Assembly (NCBI GenBank): GCA_008704415.1
Contig: VXIS01000024.1
Coordinates: 1-64,000, forward strand
DNA length: 64,000 nt
From: Sphaerosporella brunnea
Lineage: Eukaryota; Ascomycota; Pezizomycetes; Pezizales; Pyronemataceae
Reading direction: 5' to 3'
The notes under the pieces are model-generated. The model was not told the origin of the DNA and did no database searches. It was given only the letters and a program-made list of their open reading frames with translations. How positions within the stretch are numbered: position 1 is the first letter of the stretch; every line of letters starts with the position of its first letter. The translations under genes and the position numbers were made by a program. Below, one piece after another: positions 12,740 through 25,051 of this stretch.

Positions 12740-13322
12740 CCCCTGCAGAAGAGGTCTCTCCGCAAGGCAGAAAAAATCCGGCAGGTACTCACAGACGACA
12801 TGAGCCGGCTAGCACGGTGGGTGAGGGACTGCTCGAGTGGGGCATGTGCTGAATTTCGCCCACCCAGAAAACCCTTCTGGTCTTCCCACATCCAGCCAAA
12901 CCGCCTATTTGCTGAAGTACCTATCTCCTACAGCCTTTTTGCTTGCTTGCTACTTTTGTCTGGCTCTCTGCTCAATTTGTTATGTTCGATTCGCGTTCCT
13001 TCGGTCGATATGCCGGTGATTCGGGGCCCCTCCCGCCTCTGTTTACGACCCCAAATCATCTTCCGGCCCACGCGTGAGGCCTGCCGCTCCTCGAACCGGC
13101 CGATGATTCCAGTGTAAAGATACTCCCACGCCAGATAGTCCAGCTTCAAATCAATCTCGGCCTCAGCCCACGCCTTCAAAGCCAGACGAATCAACAGATG
13201 TTCCCCCTTCTCAATCAAAAGGGGGTAAGCGTTTGTCGGCCAAAGAAGCAAGAAAGCAGCCCGTTTCAGTCTCCGCGGCAGTCACGGACCCAGTGGAAAA
13301 GGGAAGGGCGAGAGTTACCGAA
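12564..13322. other. Intergenic with T homopolymer
   Basis: Contains a run of about 27 T at 12713-12739. A minus-strand open stretch (12928-13251) reads like protein (NAYPLLIEKGEHLLIRLALK), but it begins without ATG and conflicts with the weak plus-strand frame that follows. I leave it unassigned. Confidence 0.35.
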
Positions 13323-14042
13323 ATGCATCGTTGGACAATACCGAGCAACGTACCTCTTGGAGATTGCCCTCCCCCTGTCACCTATGGCCGGGAGATATAT
13401 AGGCAAGATTGCTTCAAAATCGATACGCAATATGCTTCAAGTCTTCCACGGTTCGTGGGGGAACCATTTGCTGCCTACTACCAGCGGCTGCAGCAAGTTG
13501 AACTGCTCAAGCTGCAGGAAAAGCGGGATGAAGCAGAGGAGCTAAGGGAGAAGCGAGGGAGGATTGAGAGGCAGCTGGAAAGCCGTGAGAGGGCCATGGA
13601 GGAGTTAGAGCGTACCTTAGGGCTGCCACTCTCGAATCGTGGACGGTCAGACCCACTCAACATCATTCCTCGGCGTACGGCTGACCAAACTATTCGAGCA
13701 AGCTTTCCGACTCTCCGACCATGCAAGCAAGGACAGACGAATTTCTGTCATATCTTGAGCGCCTCAAGGCAATCGATTCCAAGACGGAGAGGCATAGCCT
13801 CAAGGATTTTAAGAGCCTTGACCTCGATCTCGATTACACTGCTAAGCCTTCCGAACGGTCTCTACACTTTTTGTGCCCAACGAGATCAAATCATCAACAG
13901 CTGGATCAAGAACCCGGGCATTACAATTAGCCACTCCGATAAGCACCGTCTGGAGAAGGCAGCCAATGAGGCCGTCAAGGACCAGATATCGGAGATGCAT
14001 TGGTTGAGAGCGGAGTGTGCAGACTCTTTCCCTTTTGGATAG
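13323..14042 (+). CDS. Possible coiled-coil protein, unknown
   Basis: An ATG-started open frame of 239 aa. Residues of the first half form a charged coiled-coil (LLKLQEKRDEAEELREKRGR). The second half changes character: around 13720-13930 a different frame reads more like protein (DEFLSYLERLKAIDSKTERH). The original frame then again looks natural at the end (QRDQIINSWIKN and LEKAANEAVKDQISEMHWLR). This suggests unrecognised introns or frameshifts. No domain was recognised and there is no good upstream exon. It is a weak model and could be a gene remnant. Confidence 0.35.
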   Translation: MHRWTIPSNVPLGDCPPPVTYGREIYRQDCFKIDTQYASSLPRFVGEPFAAYYQRLQQVELLKLQEKRDEAEELREKRGRIERQLESRERAMEELERTLGLPLSNRGRSDPLNIIPRRTADQTIRASFPTLRPCKQGQTNFCHILSASRQSIPRRRGIASRILRALTSISITLLSLPNGLYTFCAQRDQIINSWIKNPGITISHSDKHRLEKAANEAVKDQISEMHWLRAECADSFPFG

Positions 14043-15416
14043 CGATAACGAGCAGCAGGCAGAACTAAACCGCAAAATTCAACGGTCGACTTTTGCGACA
14101 GTTAGCGACCGTTGGTGAAAAGGCGTCCAAAAGGCCCTATTTTGCTGGGGAATTGGAATTTTTATGTGGTGACAGGGATCTTTGCGTGGCAGCCGGCGTA
14201 TAGAGATGTTAAAATACAGTATCGTAGGTAGGAATGTCAGCCTGTATTGTGACAGTATTGTATTATTGTCACTGTAAAGCAGTCAGCTGTGAAAACGCCA
14301 ATATGCCAGTGTGCGGCTAGTGCGGGTGATTGGTGGTGAGTTAAGCTGCAGCGCCCGATAGCAACCAACTACGCCCCAACCCAGCCAAAAACCCTCCGTT
14401 CTCAACAATCATATGACATTGAAGGTTCCGAAATGAAGTCAGCAGAGTTGGAGGCTTGGGGAAAGCAGGGGATGAGACCATGGAGAACAATCGTCACTGC
14501 ACTTTCCATACCACTTGATAGCCACACCCCATACCGTAGAGTCCTCTCACAATTGAAGGACCGCTAGCTTGACACACAGGGTAATAAGGCTTCGACTGCT
14601 TGTGTATTTTATGGAGCTTTATGCGATAGAACAGTCCATATAAGCCATTATTGGCCTGAAGTTAGTGCGTCTCGGAACGAGTAAACCCCTGGAATATCGA
14701 CGCCGCTGCTGGTAATTTTCGTTAATGGCCATGTTATTTATCCTATTTTCACTAGTCTAGTACGCACAGTGCCATCAGAGAGACTATCTTTTGGCCATTT
14801 ACTTGTCTTCAATAGTCCAGTGGATGGTTGGTTTCCCGAACCCCACCACCTACCCTTATAGAGATTGTGAAAGCACGTAGAGGGACGCAAAACATTACTT
14901 TTGCTTTAGACACTTTACGCATGCAGTACAATCAAGATTCACCAGCATACCTAGTATTTTCACATCGGCCTCACAGGCCAAAAAACTATCAGCCACGCAC
15001 CAGTGCTGATTTCTCCACCCAGTCACCACAGACCCTTTCCGCAAGGTCTCAACATGCTTTGCATCTATTTCAACTTACATTCTGATCGTTTGCACCCTGG
15101 CATCACTGTTGCCTCCGTTCCAGTCTTCGAGGTAGTAGGGGCCCAACCCGAACAGCAAGTTTGAGATGCTGCATAGCCTCCGAGGCCAAATACGCCAGTA
15201 GGAATGCCTAACATGATCTCCAATTACCTTCCGGCATGGCCACTTGAGGTTTTATACATATTTTGTCGGCCTCAACTCAGTCTGCGCGATTTGCTTTTTT
15301 TTTCCGAAACGATGTCGCGTCAGGATTGGCTGTCGGATACTCTATTCGCAGACATTAGGCCTAGCGCGTAGAGTACAACACCTTTTGGAGTTGAGCCACA
15401 GCGACAAAATCTCAGC
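14043..15416. other. Intergenic
   Basis: About 1.4 kb with only short open frames, AT-leaning, no recognised feature. It ends at the 8-bp target duplication ATCTCAGC (15409-15416) of the hAT-like element. Confidence 0.45.
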
Positions 15417-16369
15417 CAGTGTTCTCAGAAGCCAGCCGAAACAGCCGGGCTGGCTTGGCCGGCTGCTTTAAGCAGCCAACCCGGCGGGCTTTTTGCATCA
15501 GCCCAAACGGCCGCTGTCGGGCCAGCCCGGCTGCCAGGGCTTTGAGTGATCTCCGGTGAAGACCGGCCCCTGCGAGTGGCGGGGTTCAATCGGCGCCGAT
15601 AAACTGTAATGTTATCGTAAACTCCTATCTAGTGATTCCCTCCTAGTCGTCATTTTCCACGGCGAACATCTTTATGTACTTTTCATTTCATAGCAGTAAT
15701 TGATATCATGTGGTCGTATTTGTCGTCATTGTGGGCTCCGTCGCGGGCCGCAGCAGCCCACGATTTTCGCAGCCCAAACAGCCAGCCGGGCTTTTTTGAT
15801 CAGCCCACGTCCGTCCAACGCAGCCGGCCGGCTGTTGAGAACACTAGTGGTACTCAAGGTAGGCTGAAAAGGCCGGCTGGCTGGAAATCGAGTGCCGCAA
15901 AAGAGGCTCCAGCCTGGCTGCAGACTTTGAGGGACCTTTTCTGCAAACTTTTTGGTTGCTGGCTGGGTGACGTCGCTGTCATGCCACCAGGCTGCGACGA
16001 AATCAAAACGCAGCGCGAGCCTCAGTAGCGAACAACACATCGCAAAATCAAAAAACAGCCACAAAAAAACCACCATCTACCGTGAATTCTCAAACTTTTC
16101 CACCGCGTTTATATAGGTAGAAATTTTCTCTCTTGTTCGCGCTTTTTTGGTAACGCGTAACCTGGGCAGATAGCAGCGACGGGTCGCGGTGTGGGCGTCT
16201 CCCTGGCTGAGTAAAGCTTGTGGTCATGCGAAAATAGTCATGTGCCTTCTTCGTAGGAGCCGTGGCTGAAAAAATCTGGCTGAAAAAGTCACGTTGTCTG
16301 CGGCCTATCCGCTCTGCTCCACGTGGCCTAATTTCCAGCCAGTCGACCTTACCTTGAGTACCACTACTG
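15417..16369. mobile_element. Composite hAT-like non-autonomous element with perfect 8-bp target duplication
   Basis: ATCTCAGC at 15409-15416 is repeated at 16370-16377, directly flanking CAGTGTTCTC on the left and ...ACCACTACTG on the right. The interior has two modules. Module A (15417 to about 15846) has inverted ends CAGTGTTCTCA / TGAGAACACT. Module B (about 15842-16369) has inverted ends beginning CAsTAGTGGTACTCAAGGTA. The modules overlap at CACTA. Module A is GC-rich with many GCCGGC and GGCTGG motifs shared with the element at 32557. There is no transposase frame. The 8-bp duplication and the CAG ends fit hAT. Confidence 0.8.
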
Positions 16370-16377
16370 ATCTCAGC

Positions 16378-17776
16378 TTCCTATCCCCACCAAACCACTG
16401 CTTTTTGTGTTTTGTGCGCCCAGGAGGCCGCTGGCAAGCTCCCGCGCTCCTGCCCCTTTCTGAGTCACAGAACCAGCCGCACCCTAATGGCTTGGCATTT
16501 ATCGATACCTTTACACTGTTTACAGTTACAACACGTGACGATACTGTATCACGCTAAGCTGACATCCCCAACCGACGGTCGCTCTTGCCAACACTTCTGC
16601 GGTTAGCAATCGTTTAAAGCTCGCGCTCAAACGGTGTCAAACGCGACCTTAGCTAAGTGTCAGGCACTCGTGTTTGGAGTGATGATTTATCACGGGACTT
16701 ATCCCACGTGGCCCTGCACAATTCTCATGGCGTCCATGCGGGAACTGAATCGAAAGAAGTACCTCCCTCATACCTCATCCGATGTACCAGCTACCTCACA
16801 GCGCATTTCTTTTTCTTCACTGCTTCCGGCGATCGGATAAATCTATTTTAAAACGTCTTTGTGCGAGTGCCAGCTAGTCCAGGTAGCGTATTTGACAAGT
16901 CTTGGCGAAGTCCAAAAATCTATTTCTGAAAATCTTACCGCATTTGGAATAAATGAGTGAGATCCTGTGGGGTTTGCATCACAGCCTTTCACTGCACCTG
17001 CCTAATATGGTAATTATTGAGGCTCTGTGACCCTTTTTAGGCAGTCCAAAAACCCTCCTGCCTCACCCAAATTTGAACCGCTTTTAACTCCACAACCACC
17101 ACGCCAAATTGAATTTGGAAAGCATAGGATTGCTTCACGCATGATTCTCTTTCTTTTTGCGCTTCAGAAATAAATTCTTTTTTTTGCTGTGATGTAGCAT
17201 TAAGATTCTGTTCTGTGGTTGTTTTGATCGCTCAACCCCCTGTCGCGCTACCCGGACCTAGCACTCTACTTGTTGCCGTGATCGCAACCAATAACGGGCA
17301 GCTAATAGTAACTACAGGTCGGACGCGTAAGTGCGCGGGCTTGCTGGGAATTTGACAGTCCGCTCTGCTCACAAAACGGCCACCCGAACCTCGAATCGAT
17401 AGATGCAGCAGGTCGCGTTGCAACAGTGTCCGGCGAGCTGGCTTCTCTACTCCTCGCTTTTCTCCGTGGAAATTCCGCGCTCACTGTGATGCTCTAGTTT
17501 GCTTCGCTGCAAGACAGATCAATTCCTTCCTTCAGCCGCTTCGCATCCTCTCCACCCAGGAACCTTGAGCTGAACTCGGAGGCTGCATCAGGAACAGCTG
17601 CATCTGTCACATCCAGGCGACCATCATCTCTTCCCACCCATCCTGAAACCACGCCTCCTCTCCTCGCGCAACGCCACAACGTCGATTCCTTGCGCGATCT
17701 GAGCTGCTATTGTTGTTCTCGAGCCAATAGCCATCATTCTGTCTCCGGTGGGCGCTATCAGGGGAATCGCTTCACG
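16378..17776. other. Intergenic and och1 upstream region
   Basis: No gene was recognised. The last ~250 bp before the och1 ATG is rich in C and T, consistent with a promoter and 5' UTR. Confidence 0.45.
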
Positions 17777-19056
17777 ATGGTTACATTCCGAAAAGCCGTG
17801 ATCATGGCGATGGTGCTGCTGTGCGTGGTCTTCTTCCTATATCCTCGATCGCCTACTGTACGGAATCAACGACCATCCTCAGCGCCATCGAAACCACCAG
17901 GCAGTGAGAAGCCGGGAAAAATTAACAAGCCGGTTGGGGCGCCACCTTCAAGTAAGCCGGATATTGTGAATGCAGTCAAAGCCAAAGAGCAGCAGAAGCT
18001 AGCACTTGCAAAGGTCCAGAGTTTGCCTATCGACAAACAGCTCGCATACCACTTTCCGTACGAGGTGACTGGGAAGTTTCCTGCGTTCATCTGGCAGACA
18101 TGGAAATACACCCCTTCCAGCAACCAATTCTCCGAGAAGTTCCGTCCGACGGAAGCTAGTTGGACGCAAAAGCATCCTACCTTTGTCCATGAAGTAATCA
18201 TATCTGACACGGGCAGCTAGCGATTGCATAAGCTAATGTATGTGGCATATCTAGGTCATCACAGATCAAGTTGCACTGCATCTCATCAAGCATCTCTATT
18301 CGGCGGTGCCTGATGTATTGGAGGCATATCTTTCGATGCCACTGCCAATTTTGAAGGCCGATTTCTTCCGTTACCTCATCTTGCTTGCCCGAGGGGGCAT
18401 CTACGCCGATATTGATACGCTTGCTCTCAAGCCTACCACCGAATGGGTTCCCCAGTCGTTTAACCTTAAGACAATTGGTCTAGTTATTGGCATCGAGGCA
18501 GACCCGGATCGGCCGGACTGGGCCGAGTGGTACTCGCGCCGCATTCAGTTCTGCCAGTGGACGATCAAGGCGAAACCCGGGCACCCAGTGCTTCGTGGTA
18601 TCGTCACCAATATCACTTTGGAGACGCTCAGACGAAAACGGGCAGGGACATTAAAGTCCGGTCACCAGAGTGTTGTTGAATGGACAGGGCCTGCTGTGTG
18701 GACCGATTCTATATTCTCGTACTTCAACGATCCTGAATATTTTGACATGTCTTCCTCAAAAGGAAACATCACGTTCAAGAATTTCACGGGTATGCGGGAA
18801 CCAAAAAAAGTCGGAGACGTGGTTGTATTGCCAATCACAAGCTTCTCGCCGGGAATCGGCCACAGTGGGGCAGGTCCCGTGGACGACCCAATGGCTTTTG
18901 TTAAGCACGAATTCGAAGGTTGCTCCCCCCCCCCCCCCGCCCTCGGGTCACTTTTTCTTCTGTTTCCTTTCATTGACTAGTTGCGAAGGATCATGGAAGC
19001 CAGAGTCCGAACGCATAATAGAGCCGAAAAGTGACGAGAAAGCGAAAAGTCCGTGA
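17777..19056 (+). CDS. och1: Initiation-specific alpha-1,6-mannosyltransferase, Och1 type (GT32)
   Basis: Exons 17777-18193, 18255-18918 and 18989-19056; introns of 61 and 70 nt; product 382 aa. It is a type II Golgi membrane enzyme. Residues 5-25 form the single membrane anchor, followed by a Pro/Lys-rich stem. The GT32 catalytic region includes IPKFIWQTWK-like FPAFIWQTWK and LLARGGIYADIDTLALKP, with the metal-binding DxD at D191-I-D193. Och1 adds the first alpha-1,6-mannose that starts the outer chain on N-glycans (family knowledge). The last exon was chosen because HEFEG-SWKPESERI continues the conserved tail. It uses an AAG acceptor. Intron 2 carries a C homopolymer (about 18926-18939). 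Confidence 0.9.
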
Positions 19057-19541
19057 GATGTCTTGAATTTGAGGGGCTAGGAAGCAGTTTGGCATATGAT
19101 TTTTTCCCCCCCCCCCCAACTTTCTCAGAGTAGGTATACCGGTCACACGCATAAGAACGGCTGTTTTGTTTTGTGGTATTCTGTAACTCAAAAACTTCTG
19201 GACAATAATGCTGAATTGGAGGCAAAAATCGAACGCTTCAACGGGATCCAACGCAAAACCAGTAGGACCAATGAACTGTTGGAATCGCGCCAAACTGGAA
19301 ATTCCAATGTCTTCGGCAATGAACTGGCTCGTTCAGCCTCCGAAACACCTCCGGCCCCTGCACAAAGCAACAAGGCACCGACCCTAGGCACGGTCAAGCC
19401 CATCAATCCGATACCTCGTCTGCCGAGAGCGATGAGTCGGAGGAGAATTACGGTGACGCCACGGACGGGGAGAAGAAGCCACGGAGGTTCCGACCCAGTA
19501 AGACTGCAAAGAAGCTAGGCAGGTTGTTGAAGGGGAATTAG
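19057..19541 (+). other. Coding-like sequence of uncertain status after och1
   Basis: About 19180-19395 reads as protein in one frame (KLLDNNAELEAKIERFN, then ELLESRQTGNSNVFGNELAR). From about 19395 to a TAG at 19541 the -1 frame reads as an acidic then basic tail (SSAESDESEENYGD, then KKPRRFRPSKTAKKLGRLL). No ATG starts either frame convincingly. It could be a separate gene with missed introns, an alternative 3' exon set of och1, or a frameshifted relic. A C homopolymer lies at about 19106-19117. Confidence 0.35.
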
Positions 19542-20144
19542 GAGTAAAGTGTACTGCGATGTGTAGTGATTTTCGTTTTTACTGATACGAGTCTTTTTTT
19601 TTCTATGCTATTAATGAGGAGGGGATGTGATGGGTGAGAACCGATTGGTGTGATAGCGAATCCATGAGATAGCGAAAGATACTCAAGATCAAACCTCTTC
19701 GCTGTCTGACTCATCGCATACCCAGGCCGACACGATTAGGCCCCCGCCACCTCACGAATCCGCCGCCACCACACCGATCGATATTTTTGTTGGAGCGTGT
19801 TGTATGATGCCTATTGGGGTTTTGCATGATGTCCATTTTGATTTTATGAAACAGCAAGAACGGTGATGCTGATGAGCTTTTTGTTTGTAATAAAGTTTAT
19901 TGTCTGTATACGACCGCGAACAAACCCTTTTTTGAGTGTGCTTCAGCATGCGCTATTTGGCCTAGCGAGTGATAATGTATGAACAGGACAAGTACGATGA
20001 ATCAACCCAACTTTACAATTTAAGATAACGTACAAATTATATTAGCTATGCGAATGGATGGATACCTGGGTCTATGGGTTGCGAGCTTGTACGATAAAAA
20101 AAAAGCAGCTAAAAAAAAAAAAAAAAAAAATCAAGAATAAACAC
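19542..20144. other. Convergent intergenic region
   Basis: Between plus-strand sequences and the minus-strand gene ending at 20145. AT-rich, with an A run at about 20113-20131 just beyond the 3' end of the minus gene. No gene was recognised. Confidence 0.45.
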
Positions 20145-20852
20145 TCAAAGCTTGGAGCTGCAGTTTCGACGAGTCAGCCACAGCGGCGTCAAAGGGGGAC
20201 AATCGAGCACATACCTCACCGGTTTGCAAAAGCAGCAACGGGGGACCTTTCCGCCGAGGAAGCCTCCCCCCTTGACGCTCGCGCAATCGGGAAGCTCCTT
20301 GCAGTGGCAGATAATATCCACCTTCCGCACACCGCCACCGCACAGCTCACGGTACTGCTGCTCGCAGTGCAGGACGATCACACGGTGGCCGCTGCTGCTT
20401 CGCAGCACGGTCATCTCCACCAGCACTGCGTCGTGCACTTTGCAGAGCGCGCGTGCATGCTCCAGGAAGTCCGCGTAGTTCATCGACGGGCAGAGGTCGG
20501 CCTGGAAGCAGTGCGCCGTGGAAGTGAGGGGCCGTACGCTGTTGGTGTTCTCACGGGGGTGGAGCGCGCGATCATTGTCGGCGAGGACCAGAAGCGCGGG
20601 CGACGGGTGCTGCAGCAGTTTCCGCAGCGCCTCGGGGGACCAGGTGAGAGGCGTTAGCTCGCCGGGGAAGGCGTTGGAGTAGATGCGCGGATTGGTGATG
20701 AAGGAGTGGTGCTGTGCCAGGTGATAGAGGATGGCGTTCCAGTCCATGGTGCAGTGGTCAGATTGGCGGTGCATAGTGATAGTCTTGGGGGGATGGGAAT
20801 CGACTTTGATGGTGATTTCGATGGGTGGCAGTAGTCGCGTGTTGGGGTCCAT
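20145..20852 (-). CDS. Unknown 235-aa protein with Cys-rich C-terminus
   Basis: A single-exon frame from ATG at 20852 (MDPNTRLLPPIEITIKVDSH). The frame is open a little further upstream, but without ATG. The protein looks globular, with helices such as MDWNAILYHLAQHHSF and SPEALRKLLQHPSP. The C-terminal third has paired cysteines and histidines (IICHCKELPDC, PRCCFCKPVRYVLDC) that could bind metal. It resembles BTB-type proteins in rhythm, but I cannot identify a BTB or other domain. No signal peptide or membrane segment. The last residues may be read-through of an unrecognised intron. Confidence 0.55.
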   Translation of the reverse strand: MDPNTRLLPPIEITIKVDSHPPKTITMHRQSDHCTMDWNAILYHLAQHHSFITNPRIYSNAFPGELTPLTWSPEALRKLLQHPSPALLVLADNDRALHPRENTNSVRPLTSTAHCFQADLCPSMNYADFLEHARALCKVHDAVLVEMTVLRSSSGHRVIVLHCEQQYRELCGGGVRKVDIICHCKELPDCASVKGGGFLGGKVPRCCFCKPVRYVLDCPPLTPLWLTRRNCSSKL

Positions 20853-21273
20853 GATTGTTACTGATACTGAATACGCTGACGATTTTCCGGGAAGTGTTGA
20901 AGGCACTTGAAGCTGGGGATGGGAGAGGTTGCCAGAGAACAAATTGTTGTCCTTCTTAAGCCACCAGCTACAGGTTTAATCTGCCGCTTGCACATTTCAG
21001 TAGATAATCGAATGTTCCATGAAATTATCTTTACTCAGGATATCAGGGAGCCATAAGATAATGTTCCCTCTCGGTATGTGCGACTTCAGTCACATAAAAT
21101 CACTCAACTATCCCACTCATTGAGGAGGTTTCGTGTTGGGGGAAAGCGCATCAAAAGCTCAATTTCCCATTCAAGACTCATACAATAGACCTACTCGTCC
21201 AATCCTCAATTTTCAACCCTTCTGTTGCCATCCTTCAACGGCGACTTGTGTCTCCAAAAAGCCTCCTCGGACG
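20853..21273. other. Upstream region of the 20145-20852 gene
   Basis: About 420 bp between two minus-strand genes, with no open frame of note. Confidence 0.45.
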
Positions 21274-22321
21274 CTATGATTTCCGAAACCCCCTTAATCC
21301 TTTGGTCTTTTCCAGTGCCTTAGCCCACCGATTTGACACCTTCTTTCCCGGACCATTCAGTTTCTCCGGTGAAGGCCGCGCCTGCTTCTCACCATCCAAC
21401 AACCCCTCAACAACGGATCCAAACTTTGCAGGTGATGCTGACGATGAGGATGCCGGTCCAGGTTTCTGTTTGGTAGGAGTGGGTTGCGATTGAGAGGAAG
21501 GGCTTTCCGAATCCGTGGAATTCGCACGAGAAATCGTAGAAGATATAAACGAATCCGCCGTGCTGCCCACAACACACCTAGCGAACCAGCGCAGATCATC
21601 ATGAACTACTCTCTCATTCGACGAGTCCGATCGATTCTATTGAACCCTCGTCAGCAAGCTTTCTCCTTTCCATCCGAGCGACGCCATCAATACATACCGC
21701 TAAATACCTCTCCTCAATACTCTTTGCCGAAGGCCGCCGCCTTGTCGGCGGCCCCTGTTGAGCAGGGCGCGCCCTCGGCAGTGGAGTCTTCGAACCCTCA
21801 ACCTCCTTATCGCTGACAGAATCATCCCCCACAGTCCACGGCGGCACACCCGCAGCCTCGTGTCCATCTCCCAACGCGGAATGTTCCCTCAACCCTTTCA
21901 GCTTCGGGGCGGAGGAAATCCGTCTCACGGTGCCGGAATTCCGTGCAGACTTCAACCGTCCATAACTTGAGCTCCTCCTTGCACGCCTCTCGCCGGATTC
22001 ACCATCGCGTGTGAGCTGGAGGCTGGCTCGTGGCGTTGGTTCCTTGCTGCTGAGGAAGCTGTCGCGGAGGACTGATGGGCGGTGGGCAAGCCGTAAGTGG
22101 GAACGCCGGTGTTTGAGGGCTGATATGGCGTTGGCCGGGAGCGAGGATTCGGCTATCTCGTCCGGGACTACGCAGCCGAAACCTGAGAGGATGGAGAGAT
22201 AGCTCAAGTCCTCGGCGGCTATTTCGGCGGATGCAGAAGCTGGGGTTGCTGAGGGGTCACTCATGTGAGGGCTGTGTACGATGGTTGGTCGTGGGGGGTG
22301 CGTCTGCGGGCTTTGTTGCAT
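21274..22321 (-). CDS. Unknown Ser/Arg-rich fungal protein
   Basis: Exons 22321-21698 and 21636-21274 with a 61-nt intron (GTATGT...ATAG, phase 0), giving 328 aa. An alternative start at 22264 (MSDPSATPASASAEI) gives 309 aa and is quite possible. Splicing joins SAKSIEERYLA to NRSDSSNERVVHDDLRWFAR, and the region continues CVVGSTADSFISSTISRANS, which reads as a conserved core. The rest is low-complexity Ser/Arg/Pro, probably disordered, with a basic C-terminus (NRWAKALEKTKGLRGFRKS). No named domain was recognised. The splice junction strongly supports a real gene. Confidence 0.65.
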
Positions 22322-23011
22322 TTTGCCTAACCCGGAGGTGCTGATCACACATAGTCGGATAGCGAAAAGCAACACAACTTCTCAAAGTCATGCTGTCATT
22401 AAACTGGAGCTTTTGGTATTTCTTTCTTCCCGTCCAACTGATGTGCGGACCATGCGGTCATGGACGGTAACTCGTCGCCGCCTCGCCCGCACTAGCTATC
22501 AACGTCACTACATCATCCTGTTCTACTGTATATACCTCTCTCATTATGTTGGACAATACCTCTTTTCCTGATCGCGTCAACTTCGCGAACACATCCATCT
22601 AAACTACTTTGAAGGCTTCAACTACGAACTGCTAGCTTGAGGCCTGCCACTCAGAACTCGGAAAATCAGAACACTTTTACTTTGCATGCAGAATAGTCTC
22701 ACCGGCCGTCCTAATGTCATGGCGACGAAAAGTAGGTATGACACGAGCCCAGCAAGCATGCCCAAAGATCTACTCTAGGCCACCGAATACATTACCAACA
22801 CGATCAATTCTTAACGGCAATGATAATTTTTATCTAGCTTCACGGCATAAATTTGCCATGTTAAAAACGCAAGTCATCAAGTCAAGTGATAATCTGTGAT
22901 GCATGAATGCTAGGCAATATTCTAATGTCTAGTCTAGCCAGTCGTTCTATTACGGCATATATCACGAAATTCTACGTCGCGCATCGAGTTCGACAAAGAA
23001 TCTACCTCCGC
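22322..23011. other. Intergenic
   Basis: Upstream of the Ser/Arg-rich gene and downstream of the SDR gene. No feature was recognised. Confidence 0.45.
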
Positions 23012-23981
<970 letters not shown>

Positions 23982-25051
23982 TGGGAGTATATTCAGCTGG
24001 GTGGGAGGAGAAAGTTTGGGTTATGCGGAGAAGGAGTAGTAGTCGAGCAAACGCGATGAAAGCAGAAGATGAGTGGGGGAGTGCGGGGGAGGGGGGAAGC
24101 GTATCTGCTTATGACGGCTGGCTGGTTGGTGCTTCCTAGCAACACGCTCTGCAGGCTCGAACATGGTGGATGTTGGGGATAAGGATAGCCAGCAGCTTCT
24201 AGCTTAGCTTCCGGTTGATGCTTCAGTTATCCTGCCACAGCTGTCCATTGATCGGCTACGGCCAGGATTACGTGCAGCCTCTCTTGCCGCGTTGAGTCCG
24301 CAGCACATGTGCCAGTGCTTCTGCCCTGGTTTTGCTGGGTTTGCGAGGGACTGATCCTCTCCTCCAGTGAGGCCGCGTCGGTGACCGCGGTGGAAGGGAT
24401 CGATGGTGGGGGTCCGGATAAATTCCAAGTGTAATAGACATTTTAGCCCCTGGCATGAAGCCGACCGACGGAAGCCCGGAAGTGTGTCTGAATGTCGTCG
24501 GTAAAAGAGTGCCCGAGTGACGGTGAGCAGAGGTCCGACTCGCACCACAGCTGCTGACGGCAGAATTCCACAACTGTCAACGTTACGAAGAATATCAGGT
24601 TCCCGCGATGGAAAAAAAAAGCCGCAGCGGTGAGCGCGGTTTGATTAATCTATGACCCCCAGGATATTGGCTGGCTTGGGCACAACGATCTCCAGGGTCC
24701 GATGTGTCGATGCCGTGTCCCGCGTTTGCAGCGACGATGACGAAGAAGGTTCCTGCTTCTGTTTCGGGTACCTTTTTATGCTTTCACTCGGGGAAGCAGC
24801 TCAACCGCGAAAATGTCTTGAGGATCAAGTTTATACACACGGTCCTCCTGTAGATACTCATGCAGATGATTATGCTAACTATCCAAGAATTTCTACTGCT
24901 TCTCGATATACACCGTGCCCGCTCTTAGATACAGTGACAAACCACCTCCCAACTCTCCGCGGAAAGAAAGATGCTTAAATAACGCCTCAACTCCCAGAAT
25001 CGATCGACCCGCAACCAGCAGCAATGCGATCCCATGCGATCCCGCCCCCCG
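23982..25051. other. Intergenic (about 1.1 kb)
   Basis: SDR promoter side and downstream of MIM1. Only overlapping short frames are present, none supported. Confidence 0.45.

Noticed and set aside
12928..13251. Minus-strand protein-like frame
   Set aside because: No ATG, no splice context and overlap with another weak frame on the + strand; not enough to call.
15540..15600. tRNA-like phrase GGGGTTCAATCGGC resembling a B box
   Set aside because: No A box or cloverleaf at the right distance; it is inside a MITE module.
15708..16028. 106-codon frame
   Set aside because: Lies inside the composite hAT-like element; its GC-rich repeats explain the openness.
24204..24573. Minus frames of ~100 codons between the SDR and MIM1 genes
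   Set aside because: No ATG context, domain or splice support; likely chance.
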